Part shown: positions 41,320 through 52,464 of the stretch, in pieces
Layout of the letters: each line of letters begins with the position of its first letter
Position numbering within the stretch: position 1 is the first letter of the stretch
Source of the DNA: Molossus alvarezi
Lineage: Eukaryota > Chordata > Mammalia > Chiroptera > Molossidae
DNA: 64,000 bases
Direction of reading: 5' to 3'
Assembly: GCA_037176705.1 (NCBI GenBank)
Contig: CM073886.1
Coordinates: 6,882,001 to 6,946,000, forward strand
Notes under the pieces: model-generated
Told to the model about the DNA's origin: nothing
Databases searched by the model: none
What the model saw: the letters and a program-made list of their open reading frames with translations, nothing else
Program-made: the position numbers and the translations under genes

Positions 41320-42595
41320 GCCACTCTTTATTTATTGTCTTAACACCCCCCAACACACACACACGTGCACACACACACACAGAGTTTGCTCTAAATCTGA
41401 AAAATCATGTGAAATAAACTTCTTTAGAAAGAATTACAAGAAAGATTATGGAGTAGCTGCTAAAGGAACCACCGCAGTCAATCCACTTGAATTCTCCCAC
41501 CAACACTACCCATTTCGAGCAGTTTTCTGATTCCCAAGTGGGACAGCTTCAAAGAAGCAAGGCCTCTGGAGCATGGAGAGAGAAACTGAAACTATAGAGA
41601 AGCACAAAAAGATATTTTGTATTTAAAAAGCAATTTAGATGGTAGATATCTGAGTTTTCTAAGAATACAGGATGCTAAAGATGTGGAGGCATTTTCGTTT
41701 GGGAAGAGGATTCACTGTAGACATGGGGTATGGAGTTCACACAGGGTGTGGAGTTCACACCGCCTCAGCCTTCACACCCCTGGAGACCTTTGCTTCTCTC
41801 TGGACTGGAGGTTACCCGGCTTCACAGTTACAGCTTGGAAGAATGTGCCTCTCTGGCTTTTCTTCCTACCCTTTCCCTCGTTGTCAGAAGCAATCCTATT
41901 CTTTTTGCCTGATGGGACTATTCCCAACCAAAGCGTTAGGACCGAGCGGACAGAACAAACTGGCAGCCTCGCAGACGGTCAGGCCAGTTCGAGGATGGAC
42001 ATTCGATTCAGATGATGTCCCAGAATTCATGTATGTGCCGGGAGGATACAACAGCCAAGGATGATTTGCACACAGTATTTCTACTTCCTCACTTTTCAGT
42101 CACTCCTCAACCTTCTGCCCTTCCCATCATCTCACCTCCAAAACTTCTCCTCCTGGTCCCCAGAACTTTCTTTGGTGCCAGGGAAGGCATCTTGACTTCT
42201 CAGCTGTATAGAATGCACAACATCCCATTCTTGTCTCTGGTGGCTCCTTTAACTTCTCTTTTCTTTTCCTTCTTTTATTTTTCCCCATTCCTTTATATTC
42301 CTATTCCTCAGGAAGTAGAAAAACCTTATTTTCTCTCTACATTTATTGATGTGTCTTTAAATATCACCACCATGCCACCAACGTCTTATTTTCTGCCTCT
42401 AGGTCAGGCATCACTTCTGAGCTCCTCGTTTGGTGTTCATTGGCCTCCTGAATGTCACCTGCTTGTCTCATAGATTCCTTCAACTCAACATGTTCAACAC
42501 TGGGCTTGCTATCCTTCCCTAAGTCTATTCCTCCTCCAGTTTTCTTCCCTACAGGCAAAGGCACCAGACTCCACCAGCTGCCCCAACCTTGTGAC
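41320..42595. other. Intergenic, no gene recognised
   Basis: Contains a (CA)-rich run at about 41355-41380. Plus-strand open stretches 41617-42064 and 42012-42473 (130-150 codons) show no domain and are pyrimidine-driven. Confidence 0.4.
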
Positions 42596-42599
42596 GTAG

Positions 42600-42854
42600 G
42601 AGCCATCCTTGAACGCCTCACTCACCGAGTCCAGTCTCACAGATGTGAGGAGTCTACCTGTGAAACTGATTGTGATTTGCATGACTACTGTCTTGTTTCT
42701 TAGGCTCATAATCTCGAGCTGCCTTGTCTTGCCTTTGCTATATTACAAACTCCCTGAGATCTCGAGCTTGGTCTGTCTTGTTCATCATTTTATCCCCAGT
42801 GCCTAGAATAGTACCTGGACACAAAGCAGGTGCCCAGTACCTATTTATTAAACT
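42600..42854 (+). mobile_element. L2 LINE 3' fragment
   Basis: 'agccatccttgaacgcctcac' at the left and 'cttgttcatcattttatccccagtgcctagaatagtacctgg' at the right are L2 3'-end landmarks. Confidence 0.75.
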
Positions 42855-42869
42855 AATAAATAACTCTTT

Positions 42870-43082
42870 GGCACAGCTGGTGCGGCTCAGGGGTTGTGTC
42901 AACCCATGGAACAAGAGGTCTCCAATTCGATTCTAGTAATGGCACATGCCTGGGTTTCAGGCTTGATCCCTACTAGGGAGCGTGCAGGGGGCAGTCAATC
43001 GATGTTTCTATCTCTCTCCCTTTCTCTTCCTCACTCTCTAAAAACATTAATAAAAACGTATTTTAAAAATAAATAAAAATAA
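42870..43082 (+). mobile_element. Ves-type SINE in the L2 end
   Basis: Short subfamily with mutated head. 15-bp duplication AATAAATAACTCTTT (42855-42869) and AATGAATAACTCTTT (43083-43097). Confidence 0.93.
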
Positions 43083-43204
43083 AATGAATAACTCTTTAAA
43101 CAGTCTCTGTCTTGAATTGCACATTTCCTCTCTTATCTCTCTTTGTAGCCATTGTTCATGTGGTTGCTGAGCTATCTTTTCAATGGTAGCTAACCTCCAA
43201 GAGG

Positions 43205-43655
43205 GTGGCCAATGATTCTTGCCTTCCAATATTCATGCCCTTGTATATGCTCCTCCCCTGTGTGTGGATTGGGCCTTTTCAGTCACTCGTAGTGAATAAA
43301 ATATGGCAATGGAAGTGATAGGATGTCACTTCTGAGATTGGGGGGTTAAAAGTCTCCGGTTTCCATGTTGCTCGCTGTCTCCGAGGGAACACAGCTACTA
43401 TGTTATGGGCTATCCTACGGGAAGACCCTCGTGGCAAGGAATTGAGGAAGCACGTCCAGCCAACAGCCAGCGAGGCATGTGAGTAAGCTTGGAAGTGGAT
43501 GTGCTCCCACCTGACCCATGAGATGAGCCCGCAGTCCTGGCCAAAATGTTGACTGCAGCCTTGTGAGAGATGGGGGTCCATAGAAACTGTGAGATACTAA
43601 ATATTTGTCTTGTTAAGCTGCTAAATTCCAGGGTGATCTATTACGTAAATATAGA
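43205..43655 (+). repeat. Ancient LTR-like repeat
   Basis: 'gtgagtaagcttggaagtggatgtgctccc', 'cctgacccatgagatgagcccgcagtcctggccaaaatgttgactgcagcc', 'cttgttaagctgctaaattccagggtgatctattacg' match the 3' part of an ERVL/MaLR-type LTR as I remember it. The subfamily is not assigned. Confidence 0.55.
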
Positions 43656-43733
43656 TAACAATACATGACCTAAGACTCAATTTCAAACTGCAAGATCTCA
43701 ACTCTCTGATAGCCTCTGTTAATAGTGGTATAT

Positions 43734-43967
43734 CCAGCTGGTCAGTGTGGCTCAGTGGTTGAGAATCGACCCATGCACCAAGAGGTCGCCAGTTTGATTC
43801 CCGGTTAGGACACATTCCCAGGTTGTGGGCCCAATCCCCAGTGGTGGGCATGCAGGAGAAGGCTAATTGATGTTCTCTCTCACTGATGTTTCTATCTCTC
43901 CCCCTCTCTCTTCCTTGCTCTCTAAAATCAATTTAAAAATTAATGGAAAAAAAAAAGGAAAAAAATA
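43734..43967 (+). mobile_element. Ves-type SINE, short subfamily
   Basis: Full structure from 'ccagctggtcagtgtggctcag' to a long A-rich tail. The duplication is not clear. Confidence 0.9.
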
Positions 43968-43996
43968 GAGCTTTAATGTTCAAGATGGAAGTATTT

Positions 43997-44188
43997 TATT
44001 TTTCTTTATTGATTTTAGAAAGAGAGAGATAAAAATATTGGTGAGAGAGAACATCGACTGGCCGCCTCCTGCATGCCTCCCACTGGGGATTGGGCCCACA
44101 ACCTGGGCATGTGCCCTGATCAGGATTTGAACCAGTGATCTCTTAGGGCATGGGTCGACACTAAACCACTGAGCCACACCAGCCAGGT
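43997..44188 (-). mobile_element. Ves-type SINE, inverted relative to its neighbour
   Basis: Minus strand, short subfamily. Flanked by GGAAGTATTT (about 43987) and GGAAGTATCT (44189). Only 30 bp separate it from the plus-strand SINE to its left, so the two tails face each other. Confidence 0.92.
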
Positions 44189-44319
44189 GGAAGTATCTTT
44201 TTCTAATTAGTAAAGTTCATTCCAATAAAACTCAAATTGTGAGACTGTATAAAACAGAAAATGAAAGCTCATGATTAACCTGCCTTTGCAATTAATCATT
44301 AATAACAGTTTATTTTATA

Positions 44320-44835
44320 TTCTTCCATTCTTCTAAATCCAATAAGTAAAAATGAGATCCTATTTTGCTTACTATTCTGTAGCCAGATATTTTTACTATT
44401 AATGATATGTTGTGGACATCTTTCTATACTCATCTGTATGGAACTACTCATATTTTTTGCACAGTTGCATGTCCTTTATTATATATACATGTTGTACTTA
44501 ATTCACCTGCTAAAAGGTAAGTTCCATGAGAATAAGACTTAATAAAGCTTGTTTGCTGTTGTATCTTAGGGACTAGGACAGTTCTTGAAGCTTAGTAGGT
44601 ACTCAAAATATATCTGTTGAGTGAATTAATTTAACTCATCAACTACTGTTAGACAGTTGGTTTGATTTCACAATAGTACATCTTTTTACAGTAGTATGAA
44701 TATGTCCTTGAGATGAATTGCTAAAGATGAAACTGCTGGATGAAAAAAAGCTATCTTAAAATTTTGAAGTGTTGCCAAATTCCTCTGTGTTTAGCTTCTG
44801 CTTTATTACATCCCCACCCATCTGTCTGTAAAAGT
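44320..44835 (-). mobile_element. Old L1 fragment with L2/MIR-like insert
   Basis: 'gatatgttgtggacatctttctatactc' and 'gatgaaactgctggatg', then 'ttttgaagtgttgccaaattcc' are reversed old-L1 3'-region landmarks. 44540-44625 ('ggactaggacagttcttgaagcttagtaggtactcaa') looks like an L2/MIR tail between them. Confidence 0.6.
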
Positions 44836-44997
44836 ACCTGCTTCCCATACCCTCACCGGGTGAGATGTCATTCATCCCTGACATGAAGCTGTAATGGGAC
44901 CTAGAACTGCAGCTATTGTGCTGGGGCCTGGAGAGCGGGCCTTTGATGAGACTGGGCAGAAGGCACTGAGCTGCCCGGACATGCCTGGGAAACTAAT

Positions 44998-45340
44998 TTA
45001 AATGGAGAGTGCATCAGTCAGGGTCCCAGCAGGAAAGAGAAGGCACTCTCTAATTAGGTAATTTGAAGAGCATTTAATAAAGGACTCTTTCCAAAGGAGG
45101 GCAGGGTGTCAGAAAACCACAAGCATCTTCAGGTACTAATTACAGTGGGCTTTGTTACCACCCCCACTGTCACTGGAGGCTGAGGAGTTTATGTGGAGAG
45201 GCCCACCTGGCAGGAACTGTGCCCTAAGCCCCCAGACCCCGACACCCCACAGGGAAGAAGCTGGAGAATAAATATCCAACCTCTTTCCCTGAAGTCACCT
45301 TCTGGGGCTCCGTAGGGGTCAAACCACTGGGAAGAGGGTG
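44998..45340. repeat. Ancient repeat, LTR-like
   Basis: 'gcatcagtcagggtcccagcaggaa', 'gagcatttaataaaggactctttccaaagg' and 'agggaagaagctggagaataaatatccaacc' are landmarks of a common mammalian repeat. Its class is uncertain. Confidence 0.45.
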
Positions 45341-45439
45341 AGGAACCTCTTTGAGTTCTTGTGCTTGTCCAAGGCATTGGCATACGGCATAGAGTAAGTG
45401 CTCAATAATTGCATCACTGAATTCAACCCTTGCAACACT

Positions 45440-45530
45440 CCTTAAAAGTGGGCTCCTACGTTCCATTGGGGAAACTGAGGTTCAGAGAGATTAATGAACT
45501 TACCCAAAGTCACACAGCTAGTTTTGGAGG
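45440..45530 (-). mobile_element. MIR-like fragment
   Basis: 'ggggaaactgaggttcagagag' then 'cttacccaaagtcacacagctag' is the reversed MIR core. Confidence 0.8.
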
Positions 45531-45534
45531 CTCC

Positions 45535-46215
45535 CAAGCCCTGTGCCCTTCAGTGCTGCGGAGCTCGGGTCTGAGGGCAGGTAGACAATAGTCAGCACAA
45601 ACGCTTGGCCCAATACTAGAACTCTGCGGCACCAGGCAGGATCCGAAGAGCTATGGCGGCAGGAGCAGCTGCCCTGCAGCTCCCACGATGCCGGAGGTGG
45701 TGGCTCAGGTGCGGCGCAGTGGAAGTCACGGCCCTCGGCCGAGGTCCAGCATGGCATCCGTGCTCTGGGGGAGGTGGCAGAGCGCAGCGCTGGAAACAAA
45801 GCGCCCATTCCACGCCCTGGCTCTGCCACCAACTAGCTGTGTCACCTAGAGCGAGCTCCTTAGCCCCACCTCTGCCCTGTTTCTTCCTGGGTAAAGTGAG
45901 AATAACTATGGTACTTACTTCAGAAGGACCGCCTGGCACTTGATCATGAGCACGGACTCACGGGGCACCGCTGCTTCCTGGCCTTGCTCCTCTTCCAAAG
46001 TCCTGACGGGCCATCGCTCCCTCATTAGACTTCGCACCCCAAAGCCAGACATGTCTTGCCCAAGGCTCAGCAACTTCCTTCAGAAAGGGCCAGACACCCC
46101 ATATTTTTCAGCTCTGCGGACCCTACATCTCTGACGCTATGACTGAACTCAGCCACTGCAGCCTCCGAGCAGCCGGAGACAGTCTCTGAACGTGGGTGTG
46201 GCTGTGTCCCAGTAA
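45535..46215. other. Intergenic with embedded MIR
   Basis: GC-rich (45.6-45.8 kb) with some CpGs. Open frames overlap on both strands and carry no domain. A MIR lies at 45820-45925. Confidence 0.4.
45820..45925 (+). mobile_element. MIR SINE fragment
   Basis: 'ctggctctgccaccaactagctgtgtcacctagagcgagctcc' and 'gggtaaagtgagaataactatggtacttac' form the MIR core and downstream part. Confidence 0.87.
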
Positions 46216-46229
46216 AACTGTATTTGTGG

Positions 46230-46465
46230 CCCTGGCCGGTTTTCTCAGTGGTTAGAGCTTTGGCCTGCGGTCCAGAGAGACCCGGTTCGGTTCCCGCTAA
46301 GGGCACGTACCTCAGTTGCAGTTTGTCCCCAGCCCCAGTTGGGGTCGTGTGGGTGGCAGCCAGTTGATGTGTCTCTCTCACTCACATCGATGTTTCTCTC
46401 TCTGTCTTTCTCCCTCTGTCCCTCTCGCTCTATCTGAAAATAAATGCAGAAAAAGGGTAAAAAAA
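46230..46465 (+). mobile_element. Ves-type SINE, long subfamily, altered 3' end
   Basis: 14-bp duplication AACTGTATTTGTGG (46216-46229) and AACTTTATTTGTGG (46466-46479). The terminal hairpin is replaced by 'aaatgcagaaaaagggt'. Confidence 0.94.
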
Positions 46466-46588
46466 AACTTTATTTGTGGGTACTGCAGTTTGAGTTTCAC
46501 ATAATTATCATATTGTTTTGAGTTTTTCAGTGACTTAAAAATTGAAAAACCATTCTTAGTTCAGGGGCCATACACAAATAAGAGGCAT

Positions 46589-46800
46589 ACCCAGCTGGTG
46601 TGGCTCAGTGGATTGAGTGCCATCCCATGAACCGAGAGGTCCCGGTTCAGTTCCCAGTTGGGACACATGCCTGAGTTGCAGGCTCGATCCCCAGTAGAGG
46701 GCGTGCAGGAGGCAGCTGATTGATGTATCTCTCACATCAATGTTCTTATCTCTCTCCCTTCCTCTCTTTCTAAAAAAATTAATAAAAACATATTAAAAAA
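46589..46800 (+). mobile_element. Ves-type SINE, short subfamily
   Basis: 'CCATGAACCGAGAGGTCCCGG' type head region and TATTAAAAAACA tail. Weak flanking similarity only. Confidence 0.9.
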
Positions 46801-46804
46801 CAAA

Positions 46805-47140
46805 ACGAGGGGCAGGTCAGAGTCAGCCGTCAGTCCATAGTTACTTGGCCAGGCAGGACAGACTCAGCACCGCACCTGACTTCCTCAGCTCTCACTCAGA
46901 GACAGGCCTAGGAGCAAACCCCACCTCTTCCAGTTACACAGACATCTGCCAGGAGCCCCCAGACCCGCTCCGGCCGAGCGTCCATGCTAATGGGAACTCC
47001 AGCCTCTGGGCTTCCTCCCGATCCTGCTGGAGGCCACCTCCTTCCCTCCTTGGGGCTTCTCGAGGGCACTTCTGTGTGGCCCAAATACACCTGCTCATTC
47101 TTAAGCTGCCTGGTCCTGGGACTAATTTGTCTCCTTTCCC
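46805..47140. other. Intergenic, no gene recognised
   Basis: Ser/Pro-rich open frames on both strands but no domain. Probably non-coding. Confidence 0.4.
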
Positions 47141-47144
47141 ACTG

Positions 47145-47310
47145 TGCTTTCAAGGCCCAAAATAGTGCCTAGCTTAGAGTAAGTGCTCTGTAAATGTCCT
47201 TCAAGGTCCGTGCTTATGTACCAGTGGGGAAACTGAGGCTCAGAGAGATAGATTAACTTGTTCAAGGTCACACAGCTAGTTTTGGAGGATCCAAAGCCCT
47301 ATGTTCTTAA
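47145..47310 (-). mobile_element. MIR-related fragments
   Basis: 'agtgcctagcttagagtaagtgctctgtaaatg' (plus-like MIR tail) followed by reversed core 'ggggaaactgaggctcagagag ... ggtcacacagctag'. The same arrangement occurs at 45370-45530. Confidence 0.7.
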
Positions 47311-47354
47311 GTGCTATTTTCTGTCCCAAGAACTCTCAAAGTGCTCTAAATTCT

Positions 47355-47568
47355 GCCCACCCGGTGTGGCTCAGTGGTTGAGCATCGACCCATGCACCAA
47401 GAGGTCACCGGTTTGATTCCCAGTCCGGGCACATGCCCAGGTTGTGGGCCCAATCCCAGTGGGGGGCATGTAGAAGGCAGCCAATCAGTGTTCTCTCTCA
47501 TCAATGTTTCTCTCTCTCTCTCCCTCTCCCTTCCTCTCTCTCTAAAATCAATAAAGAAAAAAAAAAAA
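47355..47568 (+). mobile_element. Ves-type SINE, short subfamily
   Basis: Head GCCCACCCGGTGTGGCTC, 'ccatgcaccaagaggtcacc', CT-rich body, AATAAAGAAAAAAA tail. No clear duplication. Confidence 0.92.
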
Positions 47569-47569
47569 T

Positions 47570-47785
47570 GCCCCAAACTCCACTGCCACCATCAACTATC
47601 TGGTGACCTTGGACAAGTCACTTAATCTCCCTGTGCCTCTGTTTCTTCATCAGTAAAATGGGCATGATGATAATAACAGTGCTTTTCTCTTTGGGTCGTC
47701 ATGAGGCTTGAATGAGCTAATGCATTTTAAATGTGTAGAAACATGCCTGGCACCCAGCAAGCACTGAATAAACATTAGTCCTTGT
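47570..47785 (+). mobile_element. MIR SINE, nearly full length
   Basis: 'tggtgaccttggacaagtcacttaatctccctgtgcctctgtttcttcatcagtaaaatggg' through 'catgcctggcacccagcaagcactgaataaac' covers the core and 3' end. Confidence 0.92.
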
Positions 47786-47789
47786 CAGC

Positions 47790-48400
47790 CGTGAAGGTGA
47801 CTGAGGAGGTCTTAGGTCTGGGCAAAAAAATGGCTTCCTCCTTCAGCCCTGGGTGACACTGTCCCCAGGGTCTATGAGTGGGCTGGAGTTGCTGCTCAGC
47901 CCTTGTGCCAAGGACCCCTGGAGAAGAGGCCACTGAACATTTCTAGTGAAAACCACGAGTTCTCAGACTAGGGGGTTAAGTCCAACCAGAACGTGTTTAT
48001 TTTCCCCTGTGTCTAGAAGGGCCTCTCCGGTCTCCATGGCAACATGATTTCCTGTCCTGGTTTTCCCTTGGACGAGATACCTGCTGAATGCAGAGACACC
48101 CAGGCTGAAGCCTGGGGTGGAGGCCAGCGTTGAGGCCACTTTAACTGCCTCCCCCAGGCCAGCCAAGTGGCTGGCCCAGCCAGGGCCCGTGTCACAAGAG
48201 CCTTTGTTTACCAGTCCAGACATCCGACTTGAGGATGATGTCATGGAATCCAGCCCAGAATCCTTGTTACGCCCCATTTTCTTTCTTTTCAAGGGTTTTG
48301 TTTCTTTCTGAGGATGAAGAAACAGAGGTTCATGCACAGCCCTGATTTGCTAAGAATATTTCTAAATCCTTCTAATCACAGGGCATACCCTGGGTCTGGG
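47790..48400. other. Intergenic, no gene recognised
   Basis: The 124-codon minus frame 48337-47963 has no domain. It is GC-balanced and unique-looking. Confidence 0.4.
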
Positions 48401-48404
48401 AACT

Positions 48405-48660
48405 CCAGTAACAATCATTCATTCATTCATCATTTTATTCATTCAACAAACATTTGTGTACTGGATTAAACTGTGCTGGAGCTGAAGAAAAAAGGGGGAA
48501 TATATCAGGTCTTTACTCTCGAGGAGCTTCTGCCCTGGAGAATAGAGGCAGGCATGTCAATAACTGAACATGCGCAGCATGACTGGTGCTTTGGCAGAGG
48601 CCTGTTCAGGGTGGTGTGTGACTGTGATGGGAAGTTCAATGCCTGTATTCAGTTCAGCTC
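48405..48660 (+). mobile_element. L2 LINE fragment
   Basis: 'cattcattcattcatcattttattcattcaacaaac' then 'tttactctcgaggagcttctgccctggag' is the L2 3' pattern. Confidence 0.6.
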
Positions 48661-48744
48661 TTAAACTCCATAGCATTAAGTAATGCTAGCCTGAGTGACT
48701 TCTCGGCTGTAACGTGGGGTAGCAGGGTGCCCACTGGGGGCATA

Positions 48745-49215
48745 TATAGCATGGTGGTTAGGAGTCTGTCTTCTGGCCCTGGCCGGTTTGGCTCAGCGGT
48801 TAGAGCATCGGCCTGCGGTCCAGAGAGACCCAGGTTCGGTTCCCTCTAAGGGCACGTACCTCGGTTGCAGTTTGTCCCTGGCCCTGGTTGGGTCATGCAG
48901 GAGGCAGCCACTCGATGTGTCCCTTTTTCACGTCAATGTTTCTCTCTCTCTTTCTTCCTTTCTCTCCCTCCCACTCTATCTGTGCAAAAAAAATGGAAAA
49001 ATGTCCTCGGGTGAGGATAAAAAAATAAAAAGAAAGAGAGGAATCTGTCTTCTGGAGCGGGACGGACTGGTTCAGATCTCAGCTCTACCACTCCCTAGCT
49101 CTGTGTCCTTGGGCAGATTACTTAACCTCTCTGTTAAATGGGGACTGTCCCAGTGCCCACTGCATGGAGCTGCCTAAGGTTTAAATAAGTGAGCGCACGC
49201 ACTTAGGACAGTGCT
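48745..49215 (+). mobile_element. MIR SINE, split by a Ves SINE
   Basis: The left piece 'gcatggtggttaggagtctg' and the right piece 'ctcagctctaccactccctagctctgtgtccttgggcagattacttaacctc' are consecutive parts of MIR, with the Ves SINE at 48777-49038 between them. Confidence 0.93.
48777..49038 (+). mobile_element. Ves-type SINE, long young subfamily, inside MIR
   Basis: 17-bp duplication AGGAGTCTGTCTTCTGG (48760-48776) and AGGAATCTGTCTTCTGG (49039-49055). Hairpin CCTCGGGTGAGG present. Confidence 0.96.
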
Positions 49216-49379
49216 CTGAGCCCGGCTGTGTTATCACCACCACCTTCAGGGGCCCTGGGAGCCGAGAGGAGGGGAGAAGACGGTGGTGGTCTCCCTGGCA
49301 AACTGGGAGATACGCGATGAGAGGCACTCTACGAGAGGAGGCAGAATCTAGAGAACTGGCTGTTCAGTGTCTACATCCC

Positions 49380-49500
49380 CCTCTACTTCCTGAGGTCAGG
49401 GATCATATCTGCCTTGTTTCACCATCTTATCCGCACCTCCCAGCACAGCCTGTGGCGTAGGAGGTCAGCGAATGCGGGAATGACTGAACGACTAAAGGAT
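49380..49500 (+). mobile_element. L2 LINE 3' fragment
   Basis: 'cttcctgaggtcagggatcatatctgccttgtttcaccatcttatccgc ... cccagcacagcctgtggcg' is the L2 end. Confidence 0.7.
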
Positions 49501-49553
49501 CAGGCCAACCTGTTCACCACGGCATCTGAGATATTTCCCGTTTAGGTATGACC

Positions 49554-50000
49554 CAATGTGATGATCAGTTTTATGTGTCTACTTGACTGGGCCCCAGGGT
49601 GCCTAGATATTTGGTTAGACATTATTCTGGGTGTGCCTGTGACAGTGTTTTTGGATAAGAGGAACATTTGGTCAGTAGACTGAGTGAAGCAGATTGCCCC
49701 CACCCCTTGTGAGTGGGCCCCATCTAATCTGTTGGAGGCCTGAACAAAATAAAGCCTGGAAGAAAGAATTCTCTCTCTCTGCCTTCCTGCTGCTCTGGGA
49801 CTCCGACTCGGGCTAGAATTGACACCATCAGCTTTCCTGGTTCTCAGGCCTTCAGACTTGGACTCAGACAGATACAGTCCTTTGGCTCCTCTGGGTCTGG
49901 GCTTACCCTCCAGAATCATAGAAGCCAATTCCATACAATAGATCTCTTCACATATACATCCCGTTCATTCTGTTTCTCTGGAGGGTCCTGATGGATATGC
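49554..50000 (+). repeat. Ancient LTR, MLT2-like (ERVL)
   Basis: 'gtgatgatcagttttatgtgtctacttgactgggccccagggtgcctagatatttgg', 'gtagactgagtgaagcagattgcc', 'aatctgttggaggcctgaac', and 'ttctgtttctctggagggtcctgatgg' match a remembered ERVL-type LTR; the subfamily label is tentative. Confidence 0.65.
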
Positions 50001-50004
50001 TCAG

Positions 50005-51040
50005 TCTAATTTCCGGACATTCTTCCTGGCCCTTCTGCCCTAGGCGCAGGTTGTGACAAATCTTAAGAAGCAGTGGCTTCGTAGACTGCTCCAACCTTCT
50101 TGGACATCTTTTTTTGTTCCCTAGCAGGTGAAACCCTACTCATCCATTTACTCATTTATTCTTATTTATTCAAAATAACAATTGTGGTTGTTGAAGGACC
50201 CCACTATAAAGGATGCTACGAGATAAATTGGGAAGGAGGTCGTGTTACCCCCTCTCTGTTCCTTTCTACCTTCTCTCTGCCATACCGAAGCTGCTGGGGC
50301 ATTGATCCTCTGCTCCAAGGAAACAGGAGGAGCCTGGATGATCAAAACCGATGACATTTCATGCTCCATGCCAGTGACTGACTTAGAAATCAGCCTCAGT
50401 CAGAGAGTATGGCATTCTCCTAGAGACAAGGATTGGTTTATAAAAGGTCGATGACCCAACTCAGTCCAGAGAGGTCAGAGGGAGGTTAGACAAGGACTCG
50501 ACACTGAAGAGAAAGCTCAGGATGCAGTGTCTCTCCTCTGCGAACACTGTTGAGTAAGGAAGTGCGGCCGGCGCGGGCGGAAGCTGCGTTCTCCTTTCGA
50601 GCGAGGCGGCAGAGGACCCGGCCAAGGCCAGCAGAGCGGGAGCCTCTCCATCCATCAGACTAGAGCTCCACCCAAACTGGACTCCTTATTGGATTCGATT
50701 CATTTCCATACTGTTTCAGCCGGTGGGAGATATGTTTTCTGGTTTAAAGAAAATCCAGGAGCACCCTAACTGGTATAAGCGTGTAAGATGGGGATGTCAA
50801 CGTCAAGGGCAACCTAGCTTCTTCCAGAGAAGAGTGACATGGCCAGAGCCAATGGGCCCTCTGGTGGCAGTGAGGAGAGTGACCAGGGCTTCAGGTGAGG
50901 CTGGACCATGCTGTAAGATGTCTGGTGTGGATGGTGTTCAGGAACACAAGAAGCAGACACCTAGAGCTGGAGGCTAAAATATACACATTGACAATTATTC
51001 TTCCTCAAACTCGGGATGTTCTGAGACGATGGCCTGGAGA
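50005..51040. other. Intergenic with promoter-like sequence
   Basis: Contains a CCAAT/TATA pair at about 50430-50446 and a CpG-dense patch at 50564-50625. No coding exon is recognised downstream. Confidence 0.4.
50430..50446 (+). promoter_or_regulatory. Candidate CCAAT/TATA promoter
   Basis: GGATTGGTTTATAAAAGG places an ATTGG box 1-2 bp before a strong TATAAAA. A CpG cluster (GCGGCCGGCGCGGGCGG) follows about 125 bp downstream. The two boxes are closer together than usual and no transcript is evident, so this may be chance. Confidence 0.25.
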
Positions 51041-51044
51041 AAAT

Positions 51045-51160
51045 TTGGGAATACTCGTTCATTCATCCAACACATTTTTTGAGCTACAGCAGTGACCAAG
51101 ACAGACACCAATCACTGCACTTCTAGAGCTTACATTTTAGTGCAGGAACAGACAATAAAC
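51045..51160 (+). mobile_element. L2 LINE 3' fragment
   Basis: 'gttcattcatccaacacattttttgagc' through 'cttctagagcttacattttagtgcaggaacagacaataaac' is the L2 3' end. Confidence 0.85.
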
Positions 51161-51176
51161 AAAATGAGCAGGTACA

Positions 51177-51392
51177 AGCCTGGCCGGTGTGGAGCAGTGG
51201 ATTGAGCATCATCCCATGGACTGAGAGGTCCCAGTTGGATTCCCGGTCAGGACACATGCCCGGGTTGCAGGCTTGATCCCCAATTGGGGGTGTGCAGGAG
51301 GCAGCTGGTCAATGTGTCTCTCTCACATTGATGTTTCTATCTCTCTCTCCCTTCCTCTCTCTGTAAAAACTCAATAAAAATATATTACTTAA
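51177..51392 (+). mobile_element. Ves-type SINE, first of a tandem pair
   Basis: 'CCATGGACTGAGAGGTCCC' subfamily. Duplication AAAATGAGCAGGTACA (51161-51176) and AAAATTAGCAGGTACA (51393-51408). Confidence 0.95.
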
Positions 51393-51409
51393 AAAATTAG
51401 CAGGTACAC

Positions 51410-51658
51410 GCCCTGGCCAGTTTGGCTCAGCGGTTAGATCATCGGCCTGTGGTCTGGAGAGATCCGGGTTCGGTTTCCGCTAAGGGCATGTACCTCGGTT
51501 GCAGTTTGTCCCCGGCCCTGGTTGGGTCGTGTGGGTGGCAGCCACTCGATGTGTCCCTTTCACATCGATGTTTCTCTCTCTCTCTCTTCCTCCCACTCTA
51601 TCTCAACAAAATGTTGAAAAATGTCCTCTGGTGAGGATTAAAAAAAATTTTTTTAATG
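51410..51658 (+). mobile_element. Ves-type SINE, second of a tandem pair
   Basis: Long young subfamily with hairpin variant CCTCTGGTGAGG. Perfect 19-bp duplication AAAAAATTAGCAGGTACAC (51391-51409, 51659-51677), giving three copies of the same target in 520 bp. Confidence 0.96.
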
Positions 51659-51968
51659 AAAAAATTAGCAGGTACACATGTAAAATCTGTTATATGGTGA
51701 TACTGCTGTGCAGAAAAATTTTTAAAAGGGAGAAGGAATAAGAAGTGTCAGGGAAGGGAAATTACTTAGCCCACTCTGTAGTCTTCAAAAGTGGAGGTTT
51801 TTCTCAACAAAAAGCTTCAGGGAATGGTACCCTCCTGTATTCTGGCTGACCAGGTACACAAAAATTATTGCTATCATAGTATAATAACCCTAATATTTAC
51901 GGTGTGCCTACTATATGGAAACTAAAGGCATTATTGCAATGTGTCCGCAAATATTATTTTACTTAGTA

Positions 51969-52460
51969 CTGTAGTCCCTCCTTATATATGGGGGATACGA
52001 CCCAAGCCCCTAGCTGATGCCTGAAGCCTGAGATCGCACAGAACTTTATATATATTATGTTTTTCCCACACATACCCCTTTTCACTTGCAGGAGGCACCT
52101 GTGGCTTCTCTTTGGCATATCTGAATTATCAGCGTCACTACACCAATGCTTCGGGGCCATTTTAAATAAAGTAAGGGTGACTTGAACACAAGCACCGAGA
52201 TACCTTAACAGCCAGTCTGACAACAGAGATAACTGTTGAGTGACTAACGGACAGACCTGCTGGTCAAAGGGATGATTCACTTCTGGGCGGGACAAAACGG
52301 CACGGCATGAGATTCCATCACGCTGCTCAGAATGACGCACAATTTAAAACTTGTGAACTGTTTATTTCTGGAGTTTTCCTTTGAATATTTTTGCAGCACA
52401 GTTGACTATGGGTAGCTTAAACCGTGGAAACTGAAGCTGTGAAGAAGGAAGGGAGGACTG
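51969..52460. mobile_element. MER2-like (Tigger-related) non-autonomous DNA transposon
   Basis: Inverted termini CTGTAGTCCCTCCTTAT and, at the right, AAGGAAGGGAGGACTG next to TA dinucleotides (51967-51968, 52461-52462). Internal 'gatgcctgaagcctgagatcgcacagaactttatatatattatg' and 'cttaaaccgtggaaactgaagctgtg' match MER2-type landmarks. No transposase. Confidence 0.85.
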
Positions 52461-52464
52461 TATG

